Both the position numbers and the translations under genes were made by a program. From the NCBI RefSeq assembly GCF_037975245.1, contig NC_092565.1, forward strand, positions 15,283,499-15,343,498: 60,000 nucleotides of DNA, read 5' to 3'. This DNA comes from Apostichopus japonicus. Lineage: Eukaryota; Echinodermata; Holothuroidea; Aspidochirotida; Stichopodidae. Below the pieces are notes generated by a model. It saw only the letters and a list, made by a program, of their open reading frames with translations. It did not search any database and was not told the DNA's origin. Of this stretch, positions 1 through 12,238 are shown piece by piece (position 1 is the stretch's first letter; every line of letters begins with the position of its first letter).

Positions 1-1184
1 GCACCCAACAAACGGAACCTTTGTTTGCCATTGTTAGAAATCACTGTGGATATTTTTTACATTTAGTTACGTTCGGAACACACACTGAACTATAGCAACT
101 CAACCATACAACCCTGTGTCTGGCGATCCCACAAAAATTTATTCTCTGCTCAGGTGCCTATCTTATAAACTGATACCATTAGAGTGTGACCACTGGGTAC
201 CCTCAAAGTTGTGGTTAGGAGATTTCCAAAAGACATGTAGACTTGTTCATTCAAGGCTATGAAAGCAATTACAAACCTCATAGAAACGTCCAGGAAATAT
301 GTAGGTAAGAACCAAAATGGTGGAGTAGAAACAGCTGCAGAGGAAGCTATATTCAAACACTTGTAAATAAGTTGCAAAGATGATACTTTTTAATAAATTC
401 ACGATTTTATTGCTTTTAGCAATTTGCAATTGATTATAGCACATTTGTCAATGTCTTTCTTTTCAAATTAAATACTGAATATAATTATAATATGATGCAG
501 TTTGGTTTGGAACCAGGGAACTAACAGTTTGACCGCCTCTAAGCTCTGAAGGGTTCCTGTGGTGCTGGTATTTTCCATGATTAATTAGAAGTTCAGTCTC
601 AGAATACATCCACAAACAGGGTTTGTTATGATGTTCAAATAACCAGCATCTGTTAGTGATCTTTCAGCTGAATGACAGCCCATGGTTCATAGTAAAGGAT
701 AGAAGAACTATTTGATGTCTATCCATAGGAATACTACACACACTTGAACAGAGTCAATAGTCTATTGAGATTGTCCATCTTCAGTAACATTCTCAGAATG
801 TTTCTACACAATACATCACATCCAGCAATAAGGGGGCAGCAAATGATGGCAAGCAAGGTTAAAATACTAGCTAATATGAAGAATTGATGAATATTCAGTC
901 ATTTGTTATAACTTCCTCTTTACTGTCTAATTTACATGTTTTGGAGAACATTTTTACCCAAGGGGGGAAGTCTAAAGGACAATTCAATTAGTCAGATTTA
1001 TGTTACTAATGTATTTAACTTCAGGATATACCCTCCTGCTGTAATAACTTGTGTGCTACACATAGGCCTTTACATAATGATAGCAACTCATAACAACAAA
1101 TATCTTTCATCAACTAATGATCCACGTTGCAAACTGCTTCTTCAAAAGTTTCCCATTGGACTACATGATTTCATGTTGATTTCA
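1..1184. other. 3' flank of the GATD3 gene; no gene recognised
   Basis: AT-rich sequence downstream of the GATD3 stop codon on the minus strand. It should contain that gene's 3' UTR and polyadenylation site, which I could not place. Short open frames here show no recognisable protein family and no exon-like borders. Confidence 0.4.
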
Positions 1185-1310
1185 CTAGGACGCTAAGCTC
1201 AAGACTTTCTTGATCATCTCTCCGATACCGTCAAAGACTTCATGAAAGTGAGTCTCGCACATAAACGCTGGACTTGTGACTATCCGGTTCTTCTCATCGA
1301 CATGGGCATC
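1185..1310 (-). CDS. GATD3: GATD3 last exon: DAHVDEKNR to stop
   Basis: Forty-one codons plus TAG encode [20 protein letters not shown] and [16 protein letters not shown], the conserved ES1 C-terminus. The exon is preceded by TTCAC with no AG nearby that would preserve the alignment; a TTCCTTAAT branch-point motif lies 13 to 21 nt upstream of it. Confidence 0.88.
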   Translation of the reverse strand, partial: DAHVDEKNRIVTSPAFMCETHFHEVFDGIGEMIKKVLSLAS

Positions 1311-4300
1311 GTGAATAAAAAAATTAAGGAACTAAATTCTCAAACTTGACTAGAAACCTTAAAATATGCCACTGGAAATAATTGACAGGTTAATATTTAT
1401 TATCTTACAAAAAATAAGTCTATCTATGAAATACACTTTATTTTCATATAAATATTAAATTAAAAAAAAAAACACCTTAATTTCCTCTGCTCACATGAAT
1501 GGCTTTTCTTTGTTAGCCTGCCAATGACAGCACATTGTAAATATTCAACCCTTTCCGTTTAGTTCCTCTATTGAGCTGCTTATCGTCAGCCTTTTCCATC
1601 CAATCTTCTATTGTGAGCCTAATCCTATCAGCCCTCTGTAGTCAGCCCTCTACAGTCAGCCCACTATAGTCAGCCTTCTCCATCCAATCTTCTATTGTTA
1701 GCCTAATCCTTTCAGCCCTCTGTAGTCAACCCTCTACAGTCAGCACTCTATAGTCTGCCTTCTCCATCCAATCTTCTATTGTCAGCCTAATCCTTTCAGC
1801 CCTCTGTAGTCAGCCCTCTGTAGCCAGCACTCTATAGTCAGCCTGCTGCATCCATCCGTCTATTGTCAGCCTAATCCTTTCAGGCCTCTGTTGTCAGCCC
1901 TCTGTTGTCAGCCCACTATAGTCAGCCCACTATAGTCAGCCTTCTCTGTCTAATCTTCTATTGTCAGCCTAATCCTATCAGCCCTCTGTAGTCAGCCCTC
2001 TATAGTCAGCCTGCTGCATCCATCCGTTTATTGTCAGCCTTCTCCATTCAGCCCTCACGTTTGTCCTCTCACTTTCATTTATTCACAGTTATGATGTTGA
2101 TAATACCTCCTAAATGCAGGTATAATATGACATCTTATACAGCATAATAATGTTTTTATCAGTCTAATAGATTGAGATGATTTTAAAGTTGATAGTCTTA
2201 TTGTGTTTGTGTCCTGCATTGTTTTAGGAGATACTTACAAGAGTAGTCTAAATGTTCTCAAAGACCAGATTTATCTAACTATAACTCTCAGCAAACATAT
2301 GTGTGCTTCAACCCAAAGTAAAATTTTGCCACCATTGGCAATTATTAATACTATCCAATTATTAAGGTCTTTAAATGGTTTCAAAAACATATGATATTCT
2401 ATTAAAGAAGATTGGTAACTATATTTGAGAAAAGAAATGAGATATAGATCCTTTCAGATCAAAATAAGGATATGGTTACATTCTTTGGTACATGAGTAGC
2501 CCCCAGTTCTTTGATAGCAGCAGCTGTTCCTGCATAGGGCCACTTGCCACCTTCCTCTTCTTCCTGGCCCACTGTGACTTCACATCCAGGAATGACCTTA
2601 GCTGCTAACACAGGAGCAATGCAGCATAACCTAAGTAGTTAAATAGGTAGAGAGTATGCACTTCAGTACCTCAAGAGAATAGAGGGTGTGCACTTTAGTA
2701 CCTTGTGAGAAAAGAGGGTGTGCACTTAAGTACCTCGTGAGAATAGCGGGTGTGCAATTAAGTACCTCATGATAATAGAGGGTGTGCACTTTAGTACCTC
2801 GTGAGAATAGAGGGTATGCACTTTAATACCTCATGAGAATGAATCAACAGAAAAAAATTGGAACTGAATAATTGTACAATACTTACTTCCGTCCCCAACA
2901 AGACTCAAACAGTTTGTTGGAGTAGAATAGGTGGAGTGGAAAGATCTATGGTGGACAGATGTAAAGCCTACCCAGTTTTGTTATGGATGTAATAACTTAC
3001 CCAAATTCTACCACAGCTAGAGCTCAGTGCATGTATATGGAACAAATTGAACACAGATGAAACAAATCAACACACATTGAATCCTTGGTTTACAGTTGAG
3101 CTTTAACAAGATACCAAATACTGTCACATTTACTTTACTATAGTTAACATTAACAAGATAGTTTACAAGTAACTGAATATATTGCTGAGGTATTTCAAAT
3201 GATCTCAATTAGGAAACTTTACACTCCAGGCATTAAGTAAAATTATTTAATCCCCATTTGCATCAAAATGTCAGACAAAATCCGTCATGTTCTGATTTGA
3301 ATCGAACAACTGGATAAAGTTTCATCCATAACTCCTGTTACCCACCGGCCCTAGACTGGACCTGGGGTAAAAGTTCTACCAGAGGGAGCTTACTGCCTAA
3401 TTAGCAGCAATGGCAAAATTGCCTGATCTGTATTGGAGTGTACTAAGTCAGGTGATGAGATCTTTCCTTGGGTTTTAATCCTTACAATTATTCTCCATAT
3501 TGAGGTATGTTAACTCAGACAATAAAATGTCATCTCAGAGTTGAAAACACTGTCAGATATGCAGTAACATACTGTTGTATTTGACTTTGTTGTATTGTAT
3601 TACTGTTGTATTTGAAAAGAGTAATAACGAGGATGCAATATAACAGCATTGCCATCAAAAAGGAAAGGTCTGTAAGCCACATCTCTGCTAGCTCATTCAC
3701 ATACAAACCTCCCCCCGCCCCTCCCCTCCACCCAGCGCATTAACTCTGTCATTCAATACTACATATTTAAAGCATTTTAGTCCCTGCACACAGCTAATAC
3801 TTGAGAGGAATTGGACTCTGACGTGGCCAGAAATTCAGGGAAATTGGATTAAGACTTGGAGGAGAAATTGAGTAGCCAGTTACAGCATTCCAAAAACCTA
3901 CCCAATTGGTCTCTTTGCTGCATGAAACTCCTTGAGTACTCTCTCTACATCTGAATGCACAGAACAATTTGCACCTTCTGTAGCAAATGATGATCTGTTG
4001 GGAAAATCAGTGACTCTCATTATGAATCTTAAGACAATACTGGTAACATCTGAAATGAAGTGAACCGAGACAAAATAACTGCATTTACATTTACATCAGT
4101 CTACAAACAGCATTGCCCAGAGTCTCTTTAAAAATAACATATGCACAAGCATAGTTAATTTGCACAGATTCTCTCTATAAACAGCATCTATCTCAAATGA
4201 AATGTTAGAGGTTCCTAAACAAAAACATTAGATTTTTTGGTACTCACAAAGATGAATCCACGTGTAATGTATGAAGTTTAACTACCTTCAAATTTATGAT

Positions 4301-5842
4301 TTATTGTACTTGAAACCATATAAGGGTAACATTCTTACACCTATAAACACGCCCATACACACACTATCAATGCTGCATTGGTTAATCCTTACACCTTCAG
4401 TAGGGAATAAATATATCCTGTGCAGCCCTTCTATATCAAATATGAAGCATTTTAATAAGACAAATTTGGCTGAAGAATAAAGACTCTAACCAATGAAAAG
4501 AAGTTGTAAAAAACTCTGAAGGACAACTAGAAATCTGAAATCTACAATGGTTTAGTGGTAGTGGTACCCTAATCATGCGTTAATAAAGAAAGTACTCAAC
4601 AGATTTTTAGCTGCTCCAAATCCTCCAGGGAATATAACAGCATCATAATCTGCAGCAGTGAGTGAGGCTAGTGAGGCAATCTTTCCTCTGGCTATTCTTG
4701 CAGACTCAGCTAAGACATTCCTAGAAGAGATGAAAAAAATGGTAGAATGGATAAATATTGCAGATCAGGATGATCACTCTTGTTTGATACAAGTTGATCT
4801 GAGACAAAAAAAACTGAACCAACTTCCCTCATATGTCTTGCCAGTCTTCTTGTGTTTTTCTCTTATTAATTGAGCCTGGTATTGAAAGAGTTAATGATAG
4901 TCAGATTGGAGCTTAACCAATACCATCATATGATGGACAATCAATCAAACAAAAGAAATGGCACAATATATTGAGTTCTACTAACAGAGGGAATATCTAA
5001 GAAACAAACTTCTGATGTCCTACTACCTTGTTTCGTTGGCTGGTTCACCTTTGACGTGATCGATGACATGCATCTGCTGAATATCTGGAGCAAAGATGGA
5101 GATGTCTGCTTTACCACGACTCAGATGAACCAACACACTGAGGAAAAGGTGATAAGTGATGGAAAACGATTAATTATTGTCAATAAAGTAAGAATAAATC
5201 TTGCAATGACAACCAAGGCAAGGTATTCATCTTCTTTAAAATGCTTCAGTTGAGAAATTCTGCCTCTTCTGCCTACTTAGTCCTTACTCGAATGCCACAA
5301 GAAAGAGTAGGAGCAAAAGGATTCACCAAAAGTATCCTGACAGGTTTTGAAATTAACAATCAGCTGTGAACCATGCCAGTAAACTTAGATTAATGCAAAA
5401 TATGTACACAATGAGTTTATACTCTGAACAGAACATTTTTTCGATGTTAATGTGGCACAGTTATGTCCTGTTTATACACTCTATTAGAACAAAAATGGTA
5501 TTTCTGCTTTAATGCAGCACAATTTTGTTATGCATGAACTAAATTTCTTTCTTTTTTTGTACGATTCCAAAACTGCTTTATATTAATTATGATATAAGTA
5601 CAACAGGGAAATTTAATTATAACAGATTATATGCTTTTGGCAACAAAGAAAGACATCAAGTAGAAAGGGAGAGATGAAATGGTGAAAATGGGAAAGCCAA
5701 TCAGACAGAACATTAACCACTCATCACCACAAGCTTCCTTTCCACCTGAAACTTATTCAGACCCTGGCAATGACAAACTGTAGACTCACGCTGATGACTC
5801 GTGGACCTCACTTCCATCAAAAACACCAGAACCAGACAATAC
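1185..5842 (-). CDS. GATD3: GATD3/ES1-family protein (DJ-1/PfpI superfamily), multi-exon gene
   Basis: Six exons (5842-5790, 5137-5027, 4720-4601, 3994-3902, 2630-2474, 1310-1185) join in frame into 219 aa plus stop. The protein follows the ES1/GATD3 family from end to end: [15 protein letters not shown] near the start, [40 protein letters not shown], the nucleophile-elbow segment [15 protein letters not shown], then [18 protein letters not shown] and TSPAFMCET before the stop. The elbow cysteine of the superfamily is kept (G-L-C-C). GATD3 proteins of animals are mitochondrial; their precise reaction is not settled, so I assign none. The N-terminus is unsure: a tentative first exon at 6591-6574 encodes only MAVLRR and shows no clear targeting peptide, so the true first exon may be elsewhere upstream. 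The last intron appears to be U12-type. Family assignment is firm. Confidence 0.9.
1311..2473 (-). other. Probable U12-type (AT-AC) intron of GATD3
   Basis: Read on the minus strand, the intron starts ATATCCTT at 2473 and ends in TTCAC at 1311. TTCCTTAAT at 1331-1323 matches the U12 branch-point consensus and its adenosines lie about 12 nt from the 3' end. No GT-AG pair restores the conserved reading KNVT-DAHVD. A 90-bp-type tandem repeat fills 1565-2065. Confidence 0.75.
1565..2065. repeat. Degenerate minisatellite inside the AT-AC intron
   Basis: Imperfect copies of a unit of roughly 90 bp containing 'tccatccaatcttctattg' and 'cagccctctgtagtcagcc', about five copies, with shorter internal repeats of 'gtcagccc'. 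Confidence 0.75.
2474..2630 (-). CDS. GATD3: GATD3 exon with nucleophile elbow (GLCCIAP)
   Basis: The exon starts after a cttag acceptor and encodes [12 protein letters not shown], then [18 protein letters not shown] and THVPKNVT. It ends in phase 0 right before ATATCCTT, which is a U12-type AT-AC 5' splice site rather than a GT donor. The family alignment (KNVT then DAHVDEKN) requires exactly this junction. Confidence 0.85.
2640..2850. repeat. About 31-bp tandem repeat
   Basis: Around six copies of a unit containing 'agtacctcgtgagaatagag' followed by 'ggtgtgcactt', in the GATD3 intron upstream of the exon ending at 2630. Confidence 0.7.
3902..3994 (-). CDS. GATD3: GATD3 exon: [10 protein letters not shown] to AAKRPIG
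   Basis: The acceptor is caacag and the donor GTAGGT. Thirty codons run between a leading A and a trailing GG, matching the helix before the nucleophile elbow ([16 protein letters not shown]). Confidence 0.88.
4601..4720 (-). CDS. GATD3: GATD3 exon: [14 protein letters not shown] to [10 protein letters not shown]
   Basis: The acceptor is ttctag. The donor GTTGAG is weak, but only this site gives phase 2 and the conserved continuation KNL-SSFA into the next exon. It encodes the GGFGAAKN loop. Confidence 0.88.
5027..5137 (-). CDS. GATD3: GATD3 exon: [11 protein letters not shown] to GEPANET
   Basis: The acceptor is cctcag and the donor GTAGTA; phase 2 in and 2 out. It encodes 36 codons including [15 protein letters not shown], a signature stretch of the family. 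Confidence 0.9.
5790..5842 (-). CDS. GATD3: GATD3 exon: [17 protein letters not shown]
   Basis: The acceptor is a tttcag site and the donor is GTGAGT; phase 0 in, phase 2 out. It encodes the conserved first beta-strand and loop of the ES1 family. Confidence 0.85.
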
Positions 5843-6573
5843 CTGAAAGAATGAAATATTCTACAGTAAAATCTATGGCAACTTCTTAAGAGAATCACTG
5901 TCATCAAAATAAACAAATAGTTGTCCATGTGACAGATGTTTTTTGTATCTTTTCATTGGGATTTTGTTTTCTTGAGTGGGATGTTTTATCATGGGAGGGG
6001 GTGGGTAGGACAAGTGGGGCAGGGCTACCATGTACTCATTCTAATGTTTCACAGAAGTTTGGAGTAATGGTTTCAATTAATAAGCCTAAAAGAATGTCAT
6101 AATGAAAAATATTAATCATTTTCTGTTAACCATGGAAATATATTTTGAGGCACTTTTATTCCCGCAAGTTATTCTCATTTAACAAAACCACTGCAGTTCT
6201 GTGCTACTGTATCATGTTGCAGTGCTCGTAACTTTAACTGTTAGTGTTAGGCCTACTTTAAACTTGTTAGTTGAAACTTATAACATGTCTATACGGCTGT
6301 ATCTGACTGGATGAACCCGGCTAAAACTTGCCACTAATGAGGTGAACGAGAATAACTGCTAAAAACTTGAAACATCTACAAGAGATGAGATGTTATTGAA
6401 AGGGTGAAGTTATTGTAACCTTTGAGTAAATTGACTGCAACATAACAATTGCAAAACTATTTCGCAGATCTAGTTCCAACAGTAGATTGAAGGGATTAGT
6501 TCTGCCAAATTATATAGAAAACATACCACTGCCACTTTGCTCTGCACTATGGAAGATAGGTGGATGTCTCTAC

Positions 6574-6591
6574 CCTGCGTAAAACAGCCAT
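6574..6591 (-). CDS. GATD3: Tentative first coding exon of GATD3 (MAVLRR)
   Basis: An ATG at 6591 followed by five codons ends at a GTAGAG donor in phase 0, which is the phase required by the next exon at 5842. It would replace the usual N-terminus with MAVLRR ahead of VLSGSG. The exon is too short to be recognised by homology, and mitochondrial targeting is not evident. Another upstream exon could be the real one. Confidence 0.25.
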
Positions 6592-9466
6592 GTTTAGGCT
6601 TGATACGACACAGTGTTCGCAGCATTTGAGTTTTGGAATTGTGGGTTCGAGTAATTTGAATCTAGTGTTTTGAACCTACGAGTTGAGAGCAGGTAGCACA
6701 TCAAATATATGCCCACCTCAACTACATCAATGTATGAGTGACAGATATCAATGGTATCGTATATGATATGGAACGCAAATAGGGAAAAATTGTTTTGTTG
6801 CTTAATTAAACTAAGTTTCAGTGGTAATTGTTGCTCAGCTGTCGTCTAATAGCTAATTTTGTTACTGCCGTTTTACCATGTCGCTGTATGGAACGCAAAA
6901 AGAAAAATAATCAAATAAAATCAGATTGTTTCCGTGCAGTTGACATAGGCTTCACATTTGCCTGATAGTGACTTTAATGTTGACAATAGTGTAACAGCTG
7001 AAATGGAAGATGCAGAGAAGATGCAAGTCAATGCAACACTGCTGTACGGTAATCAACTTTGAAAATGTTCAAGGCTATGCATACACTGTGAATGTTGGAA
7101 ATCAAGTCAAACGAATGTCACAACAAAATATATACCAGCATAAAAATACTGCACTCACTTTTAATATGATTTTATTGAGCGCCTTCAGTAATGTGTAGAT
7201 GTGCCGTGAATGTCGGAAACCAAGTAAAACGAGTGTCGAGACAAAACGCCAGCATAAAAATACTGCAGTGACTTTGCAACAAATTTAATTGAACTTTTAA
7301 ATGCTGTATGCACATGCTGTGAATGTCGGATATCAAGTAAACTAGTGACGGTATAATATTACTGGAGAAGAAGTTTTCGTCCCGATCTAACACGTTGCGT
7401 TTATTGTATGACCTTTACTAGTGAAGTTGTAAAAATGCAATCGTATCACTGCCAGTACTTTGTGAATGATCTACACAATATATTTGGCAGATGCCATTCA
7501 GTGCAGTAGCATCGCTGTTTAAAGTGGCGGCCTGCCCCTCATGTCCCAGACCTTTTCAACCGCCGCTGTACTTCCCTATCCGCTGACTCAGTAGCTCCAT
7601 GCTTTGACCTAAATGCCAATTATAATCCTTCTGGACATATTCTAGTAGCTCCTTAAGGTTTTTCATCTCAGACATTATTTGTGTTAACTACAGTATAACT
7701 AAAAGAACATCACCAATCACTCCCTTATTTTCCTCTGCCTGATAGTAGATTATAGAAACTATCCCCAAAGGAGAAATCAATTGCAGTCTTCATCTACAGC
7801 AAAGCATGGAAAAATATTGATAACAATCTTGCAAATTTGGGTAAATGTCGGGGTCATAGGCAGTAGTGATGGATGAGCTGGAGGAGGGGGGGGGGGGCAC
7901 TGAAGCAAGACAAACTTGAAAATGAAGAACTGATAATGGCAACTGTTGAAATGTAAGAACATCATTTTATTTATCATCATTGCACTCTGTACTTCACTTC
8001 TAAATCTATGTGAAATTGTGAACATCTTTGTATTCTTGCATATCACCCTTTTTTCATCCTTAAGGGGGAAAAATAAAAAAAAAACTGTTTGGTTAATTAC
8101 TTTATTGAAACCTAGCAATTCCCATTGTGTAAGAACAAAAAACTCTTGTTTGTTAAAATACTGTTTGTTTTCCCATTACCCCATTAAAATATAATTACAC
8201 AGAAAATTATTAATTTGCTTAGTTTATGCTTTTAACAAAAGACCATGGTCAAAATGACACAAAACAGTAACATCAGTCCTTCATCCATTTTCATGTTACA
8301 AGGCATGTTATAATTTCATATCAGTTGGAGGAAACTCTCAACTTTGACCTTTACACCATGGTAACCCTAACTGCAGATAACTAAAATACTGCATTGTATA
8401 AGAGATTTCTTACAGCAGTGCACAAGACGTTATTACTAGGCATCTGGCAACACCAGCTACAATTACCTGATGTAATCCATCTCTATTTTGATCATCCAGA
8501 CACAAAGCACAAATGGAACATCATGACGATGGTTTAGTTGTTTAAACAACAGGAAATTATCATAATTTACAACCCATTTTGGTTGTCCTAGAGAAATAAG
8601 GCAAGTTTTAAGAAAGCCACCAACAGTTTAACATATAAGCATGTTTTGTAAAAATTCACTGCTAACTCACCAGAGCTTACCTCTAGTTAACTATTAATCC
8701 AGCTCTTATCTCTACTTTTTAATAGTTCCTCCCTCTCAAATAATCCGTATCTGATATGTAATTAAACCTGAATAATTAATTTTTCTGGATTCCCTAAACT
8801 GACACCCCCGATATTCATCTTAACATTGCTGAAGGGGAAAGGTAACACCTTACAGTCATTACATTATGCTTCAACTTGAGGCACAAATCTAAGCAAAGCA
8901 AGGATTAATTTCACAGACAGGTTTCACAAATTTCTTTGCTGGAACCCACCCCCCCCACCCCAGAAAACCCCCACTAAGATGCAGTAACAATGGGTGAAAA
9001 CTAATGCAAACCTTCAGGAATGGCTGCAAGGATCATTTTAGTAAAACTACTAAAAACTAGCAACATTTATCAACAAACCAGGGGATTAACATACACTGAG
9101 ACACATATCAACTATTTTCCTGATTTTTAAAGGAATGTGCACTGACCAATTGAAACAGGGGGGGGGGGGAACAGAGGAGAATAAAAATCTGAAAATTACA
9201 TAAAACTGCAAACCTGTCTTTCCACGTCACCCTTGGTAGTATACCATGTCTGTTTCTTGTTTCTAGTAATTCTCATTGAACCAGGCAGTGTATCGTTCAT
9301 GGATGATTTGAAAGACTGTGTAGTACTGATAATCATAATAATAATATTTACTGACTTCTACAATGATTAACGTGAAGCAGCAACTGAACCCAGACAATAC
9401 CAGGTCTGACTGCATGAAAGATGTAACCAAGAACACAAACCTACATTTCTCCAACCTTTACATTAA

Positions 9467-9497
<31 letters not shown>

Positions 9498-10480
9498 GTG
9501 TATGTGGTGCAGAATTAAACAGAATAATGCCTCCATTTTGAATGTTACAGACCCCAATCAGTGCAACTTTTTAAATTATATTAAATGCTAAAATAATGTA
9601 TAATAAAATTGCAGGTGTAAGGTAAACTTTAAACTTGACATAATTTAAACATATCTTTGCATTACAAACATATTCCTCAGGGTTAACATATATAACATTT
9701 CACATATTCCCCATGGTTAATGCTTGTAACGCTTCATCGAGTGGTCAAGAAATGTTTCTTTGCAATGGTCCCGGATATTTACCCAAGTACCCAGGTTGAC
9801 ATAGATCATACCCATTCAATCCCTGATATTCTACATCACAAATGATTTACTACTACCCAAGTGTTCAGAGTCATATTTAATCCTATCACATGCAGAAACA
9901 CACCAAGTACCCAGATTCAGGTGAACCACACCCATTCAATCAAAAATGTATCGCATTAAAAGTTAAGGTTAACTGTAGAGCGAATGAAAGACAAACAAAA
10001 CGCTGTTTTAGAGATAATTGTGTCTTGTGAAGCTATCTACTAGAATACATGTCATTCGTAAGTACAATGCGCCAATCCAATCAATCCACTCATGTTCCAG
10101 TCTTTGATGAGGAATCTTTTAGAAGCTGATTTTGTCTGATTTTTTTGTCCATATCAGGTAAATCAACATGAACTACATGGGTCAGCTGGTAGATGCTTTT
10201 ATTGACAATTTCCCTGACATGTTTCTGTAAGAACATTCACTTCAATGTATATATCAATTGCATTTATCAACTGACTCAACAAACTATCAGCTTGAAAACC
10301 AGCATATATACCAACGTATCTTTAGTATATTTCCTTTATGGATCAATCCATAGATATATAACAGAAAATATAATTAAAATACTTAAAAGCCACTTTTAAC
10401 TAAATTTTAACAAAATATGTTCTCACACTGGGTGGCATTAATTAACTTCCAAATATGAAGTAATCAACTAAAATAGATTT
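6592..10480. other. Intergenic region between GATD3 and attractin; no gene recognised
   Basis: No exon-like structure or known protein family was found on either strand. It holds three diverged copies of a roughly 120-bp unit at 7070-7340 (marker 'gtgaatgtcgga'), poly-G runs near 7890 and 9160, and a 29-base T run ending near 9497. The promoter of GATD3 should lie somewhere here. Confidence 0.4.
7070..7340. repeat. Three diverged copies of a roughly 120-bp unit
   Basis: Copies begin near 7087, 7206 and 7317 with 'gtgaatgt(c/t)gga' and 'atcaagt(a/c)aa', followed in the first two by 'ccagcataaaaatactgca'. Confidence 0.55.
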
Positions 10481-10489
10481 AAATTAGCT

Positions 10490-10755
10490 ACACACCTACA
10501 TGTCACTCTAGGTAGCATAGACACCTATGTCTCTTACGTAACATTGACACCTCAAGACAATAAACATGCCACTCTATGTAGCATTGATACCTCAAGACAC
10601 CTACATGCCACTATGTAGCATAGACACCTACATGCCACTCTGTAGCATTGGCACCTCAAGACACCTACATGCCACTCTATGTAGCATTGATACCTCAAGA
10701 CACCTACATGCCACTCCATGTAGCATAGACAACTCAAGATGCCACTCTATGTAGG
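10490..10755. repeat. Tandem repeat 'catgccactctatgtagcat'
   Basis: About six imperfect units of 'ctacatgccactctatgtag' and 'cattgatacctcaagacac'. Overlapping short open frames in several phases are a product of the repeat. Confidence 0.7.
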
Positions 10756-11905
10756 AACAAGTTGACTTCATCCTTTGATATTGACACAAGAATGCAGAAC
10801 ATTTTCTTCTGTACCTGCTAGAAATAACCAAAACTCAAGTTCTATAAAACTTATACTATTTAATTCAATAAATGGAAATGACGGAAATCTGTTGAATTGT
10901 CTGATATATTAAAAAAGTTTTTACATGTATTAAATATGAAGTGAATACTTTCTTTCTTAATCACCAAAGCAAATTCTGGATTATTTGAAGCTTTGAATTT
11001 GAGCTTTAAACTTAACATGATACAAAAAACAAGGACATTTGAAACTAATTTTTTAGATTTCAGAAAAGAAAGGAAAAGTAATTTTATGTTCACAAGACAA
11101 AATTTAGAAACAAATTTATATTGTTGTGAGTCCAACAGACTGACAGACAGTTAAAATCATAAAAGTACAATGTAACAGTATTATCTTTGTTATGACCACC
11201 CTTGTACCTGTAGCTTCTTCTAACATGAGACAGTAAAATCACAGCTTTAGGGGTGCTATGTGTCAACTCAATACATCCTCTGAACACTAAACAAATAAGA
11301 CAAAATGTGATAAAGTTTGTATATTTATGTTGGTTACTAAAATATCTTATTTACAAATACAAATTTCATATATATACAAATTAATTCAAAAATTAGTGCA
11401 AAATTGGCAAACTACTGAAAAATAGCATGTGCGGTATTTCACTACTGAGCATTTAATAATCTTGTCTTTAACTCCCATCATGCATTAGCAGAAATATGTG
11501 CCTGCCGTATTGCTAGGTTACATTATTTAGTTTGTTGCATAACCAGGTGTGTGTGGGAGAAATGGATTACAGCATCTAACTGCCAATAACTCTCCAAATC
11601 CTATTGCAGCCAACATGCTGGTTATGCAAAAAGCTAGTAGGATGGAAGTAGGATGGACAAGCTACTACCATCTGAACCTGAAAATTGAGACCACAACCCC
11701 ATAAACCGTACCTTAGTAGAAAGCCCAAACCATAAAACTAAAACTGCTCTTTAATGAAATCTGGGAATAGGATGGAAATTTTGAGCAACAGGGCATTGAT
11801 TTTTAAGTTAAAATAAAATCTCTCTGCTTGCTTCATATTAGAACAACGCACAATTTGTGTTTTTAATTGAAATCGTAGTTGTACGAGTGTACTTCACGTG
11901 GCTTA
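10756..11905 (-). other. 3' flank and probable 3' UTR of attractin
   Basis: Sequence downstream of the attractin stop codon. No other gene is apparent. A minus-strand ATTAAA at about 11747-11742, some 160 nt after the stop, is one possible polyadenylation signal, but nothing else supports it. Confidence 0.35.
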
Positions 11906-12238
11906 TCAGACCATGGCTGGATTATCGTATCCATGGTTACATGTGTCATCGCACGACACCTCTATATCTCTTGCCGTGTTCGGTCTTCCATTCGGCGTTG
12001 CTTCTCGAGTGGACGCATCGCTCATCCTTGGACTGGTCGGCTCGTTTATCTCAGGTACTACACGTACTTCCTGTTTCTTTCCTTTCTGATTTACAAGAGC
12101 TGTTGCTAAGGTGACTCTGGACTGACCAGTGGGAACCTGACCCTCTGCATATGGTAGCTGCATGATGATGGTGGTAAGGGCAACCTTACTATCCTTTAGT
12201 GGTTCTATGGCAACACCAACAGCATTGGTTGGTTTGGA
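11906..12238 (-). CDS. ATRN: Attractin last exon (C-terminal tail)
   Basis: 110 codons plus TGA, phase 0 start after a ctactag acceptor. Encodes VGVAIEPLKDSKVALTTIIM, QLPYAEGQVPTGQSRVTLAT and ALVNQKGKK, paralleling the IALEP...AVLSVFVRLP...SGLAVASALVD tail of vertebrate attractin. The final 50 residues, ending HGYDNPAMV, are lineage-specific. Confidence 0.92.
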   Translation of the reverse strand, partial: SKPTNAVGVAIEPLKDSKVALTTIIMQLPYAEGQVPTGQSRVTLATALVNQKGKKQEVRVVPEINEPTSPRMSDASTREATPNGRPNTARDIEVSCDDTCNHGYDNPAMV

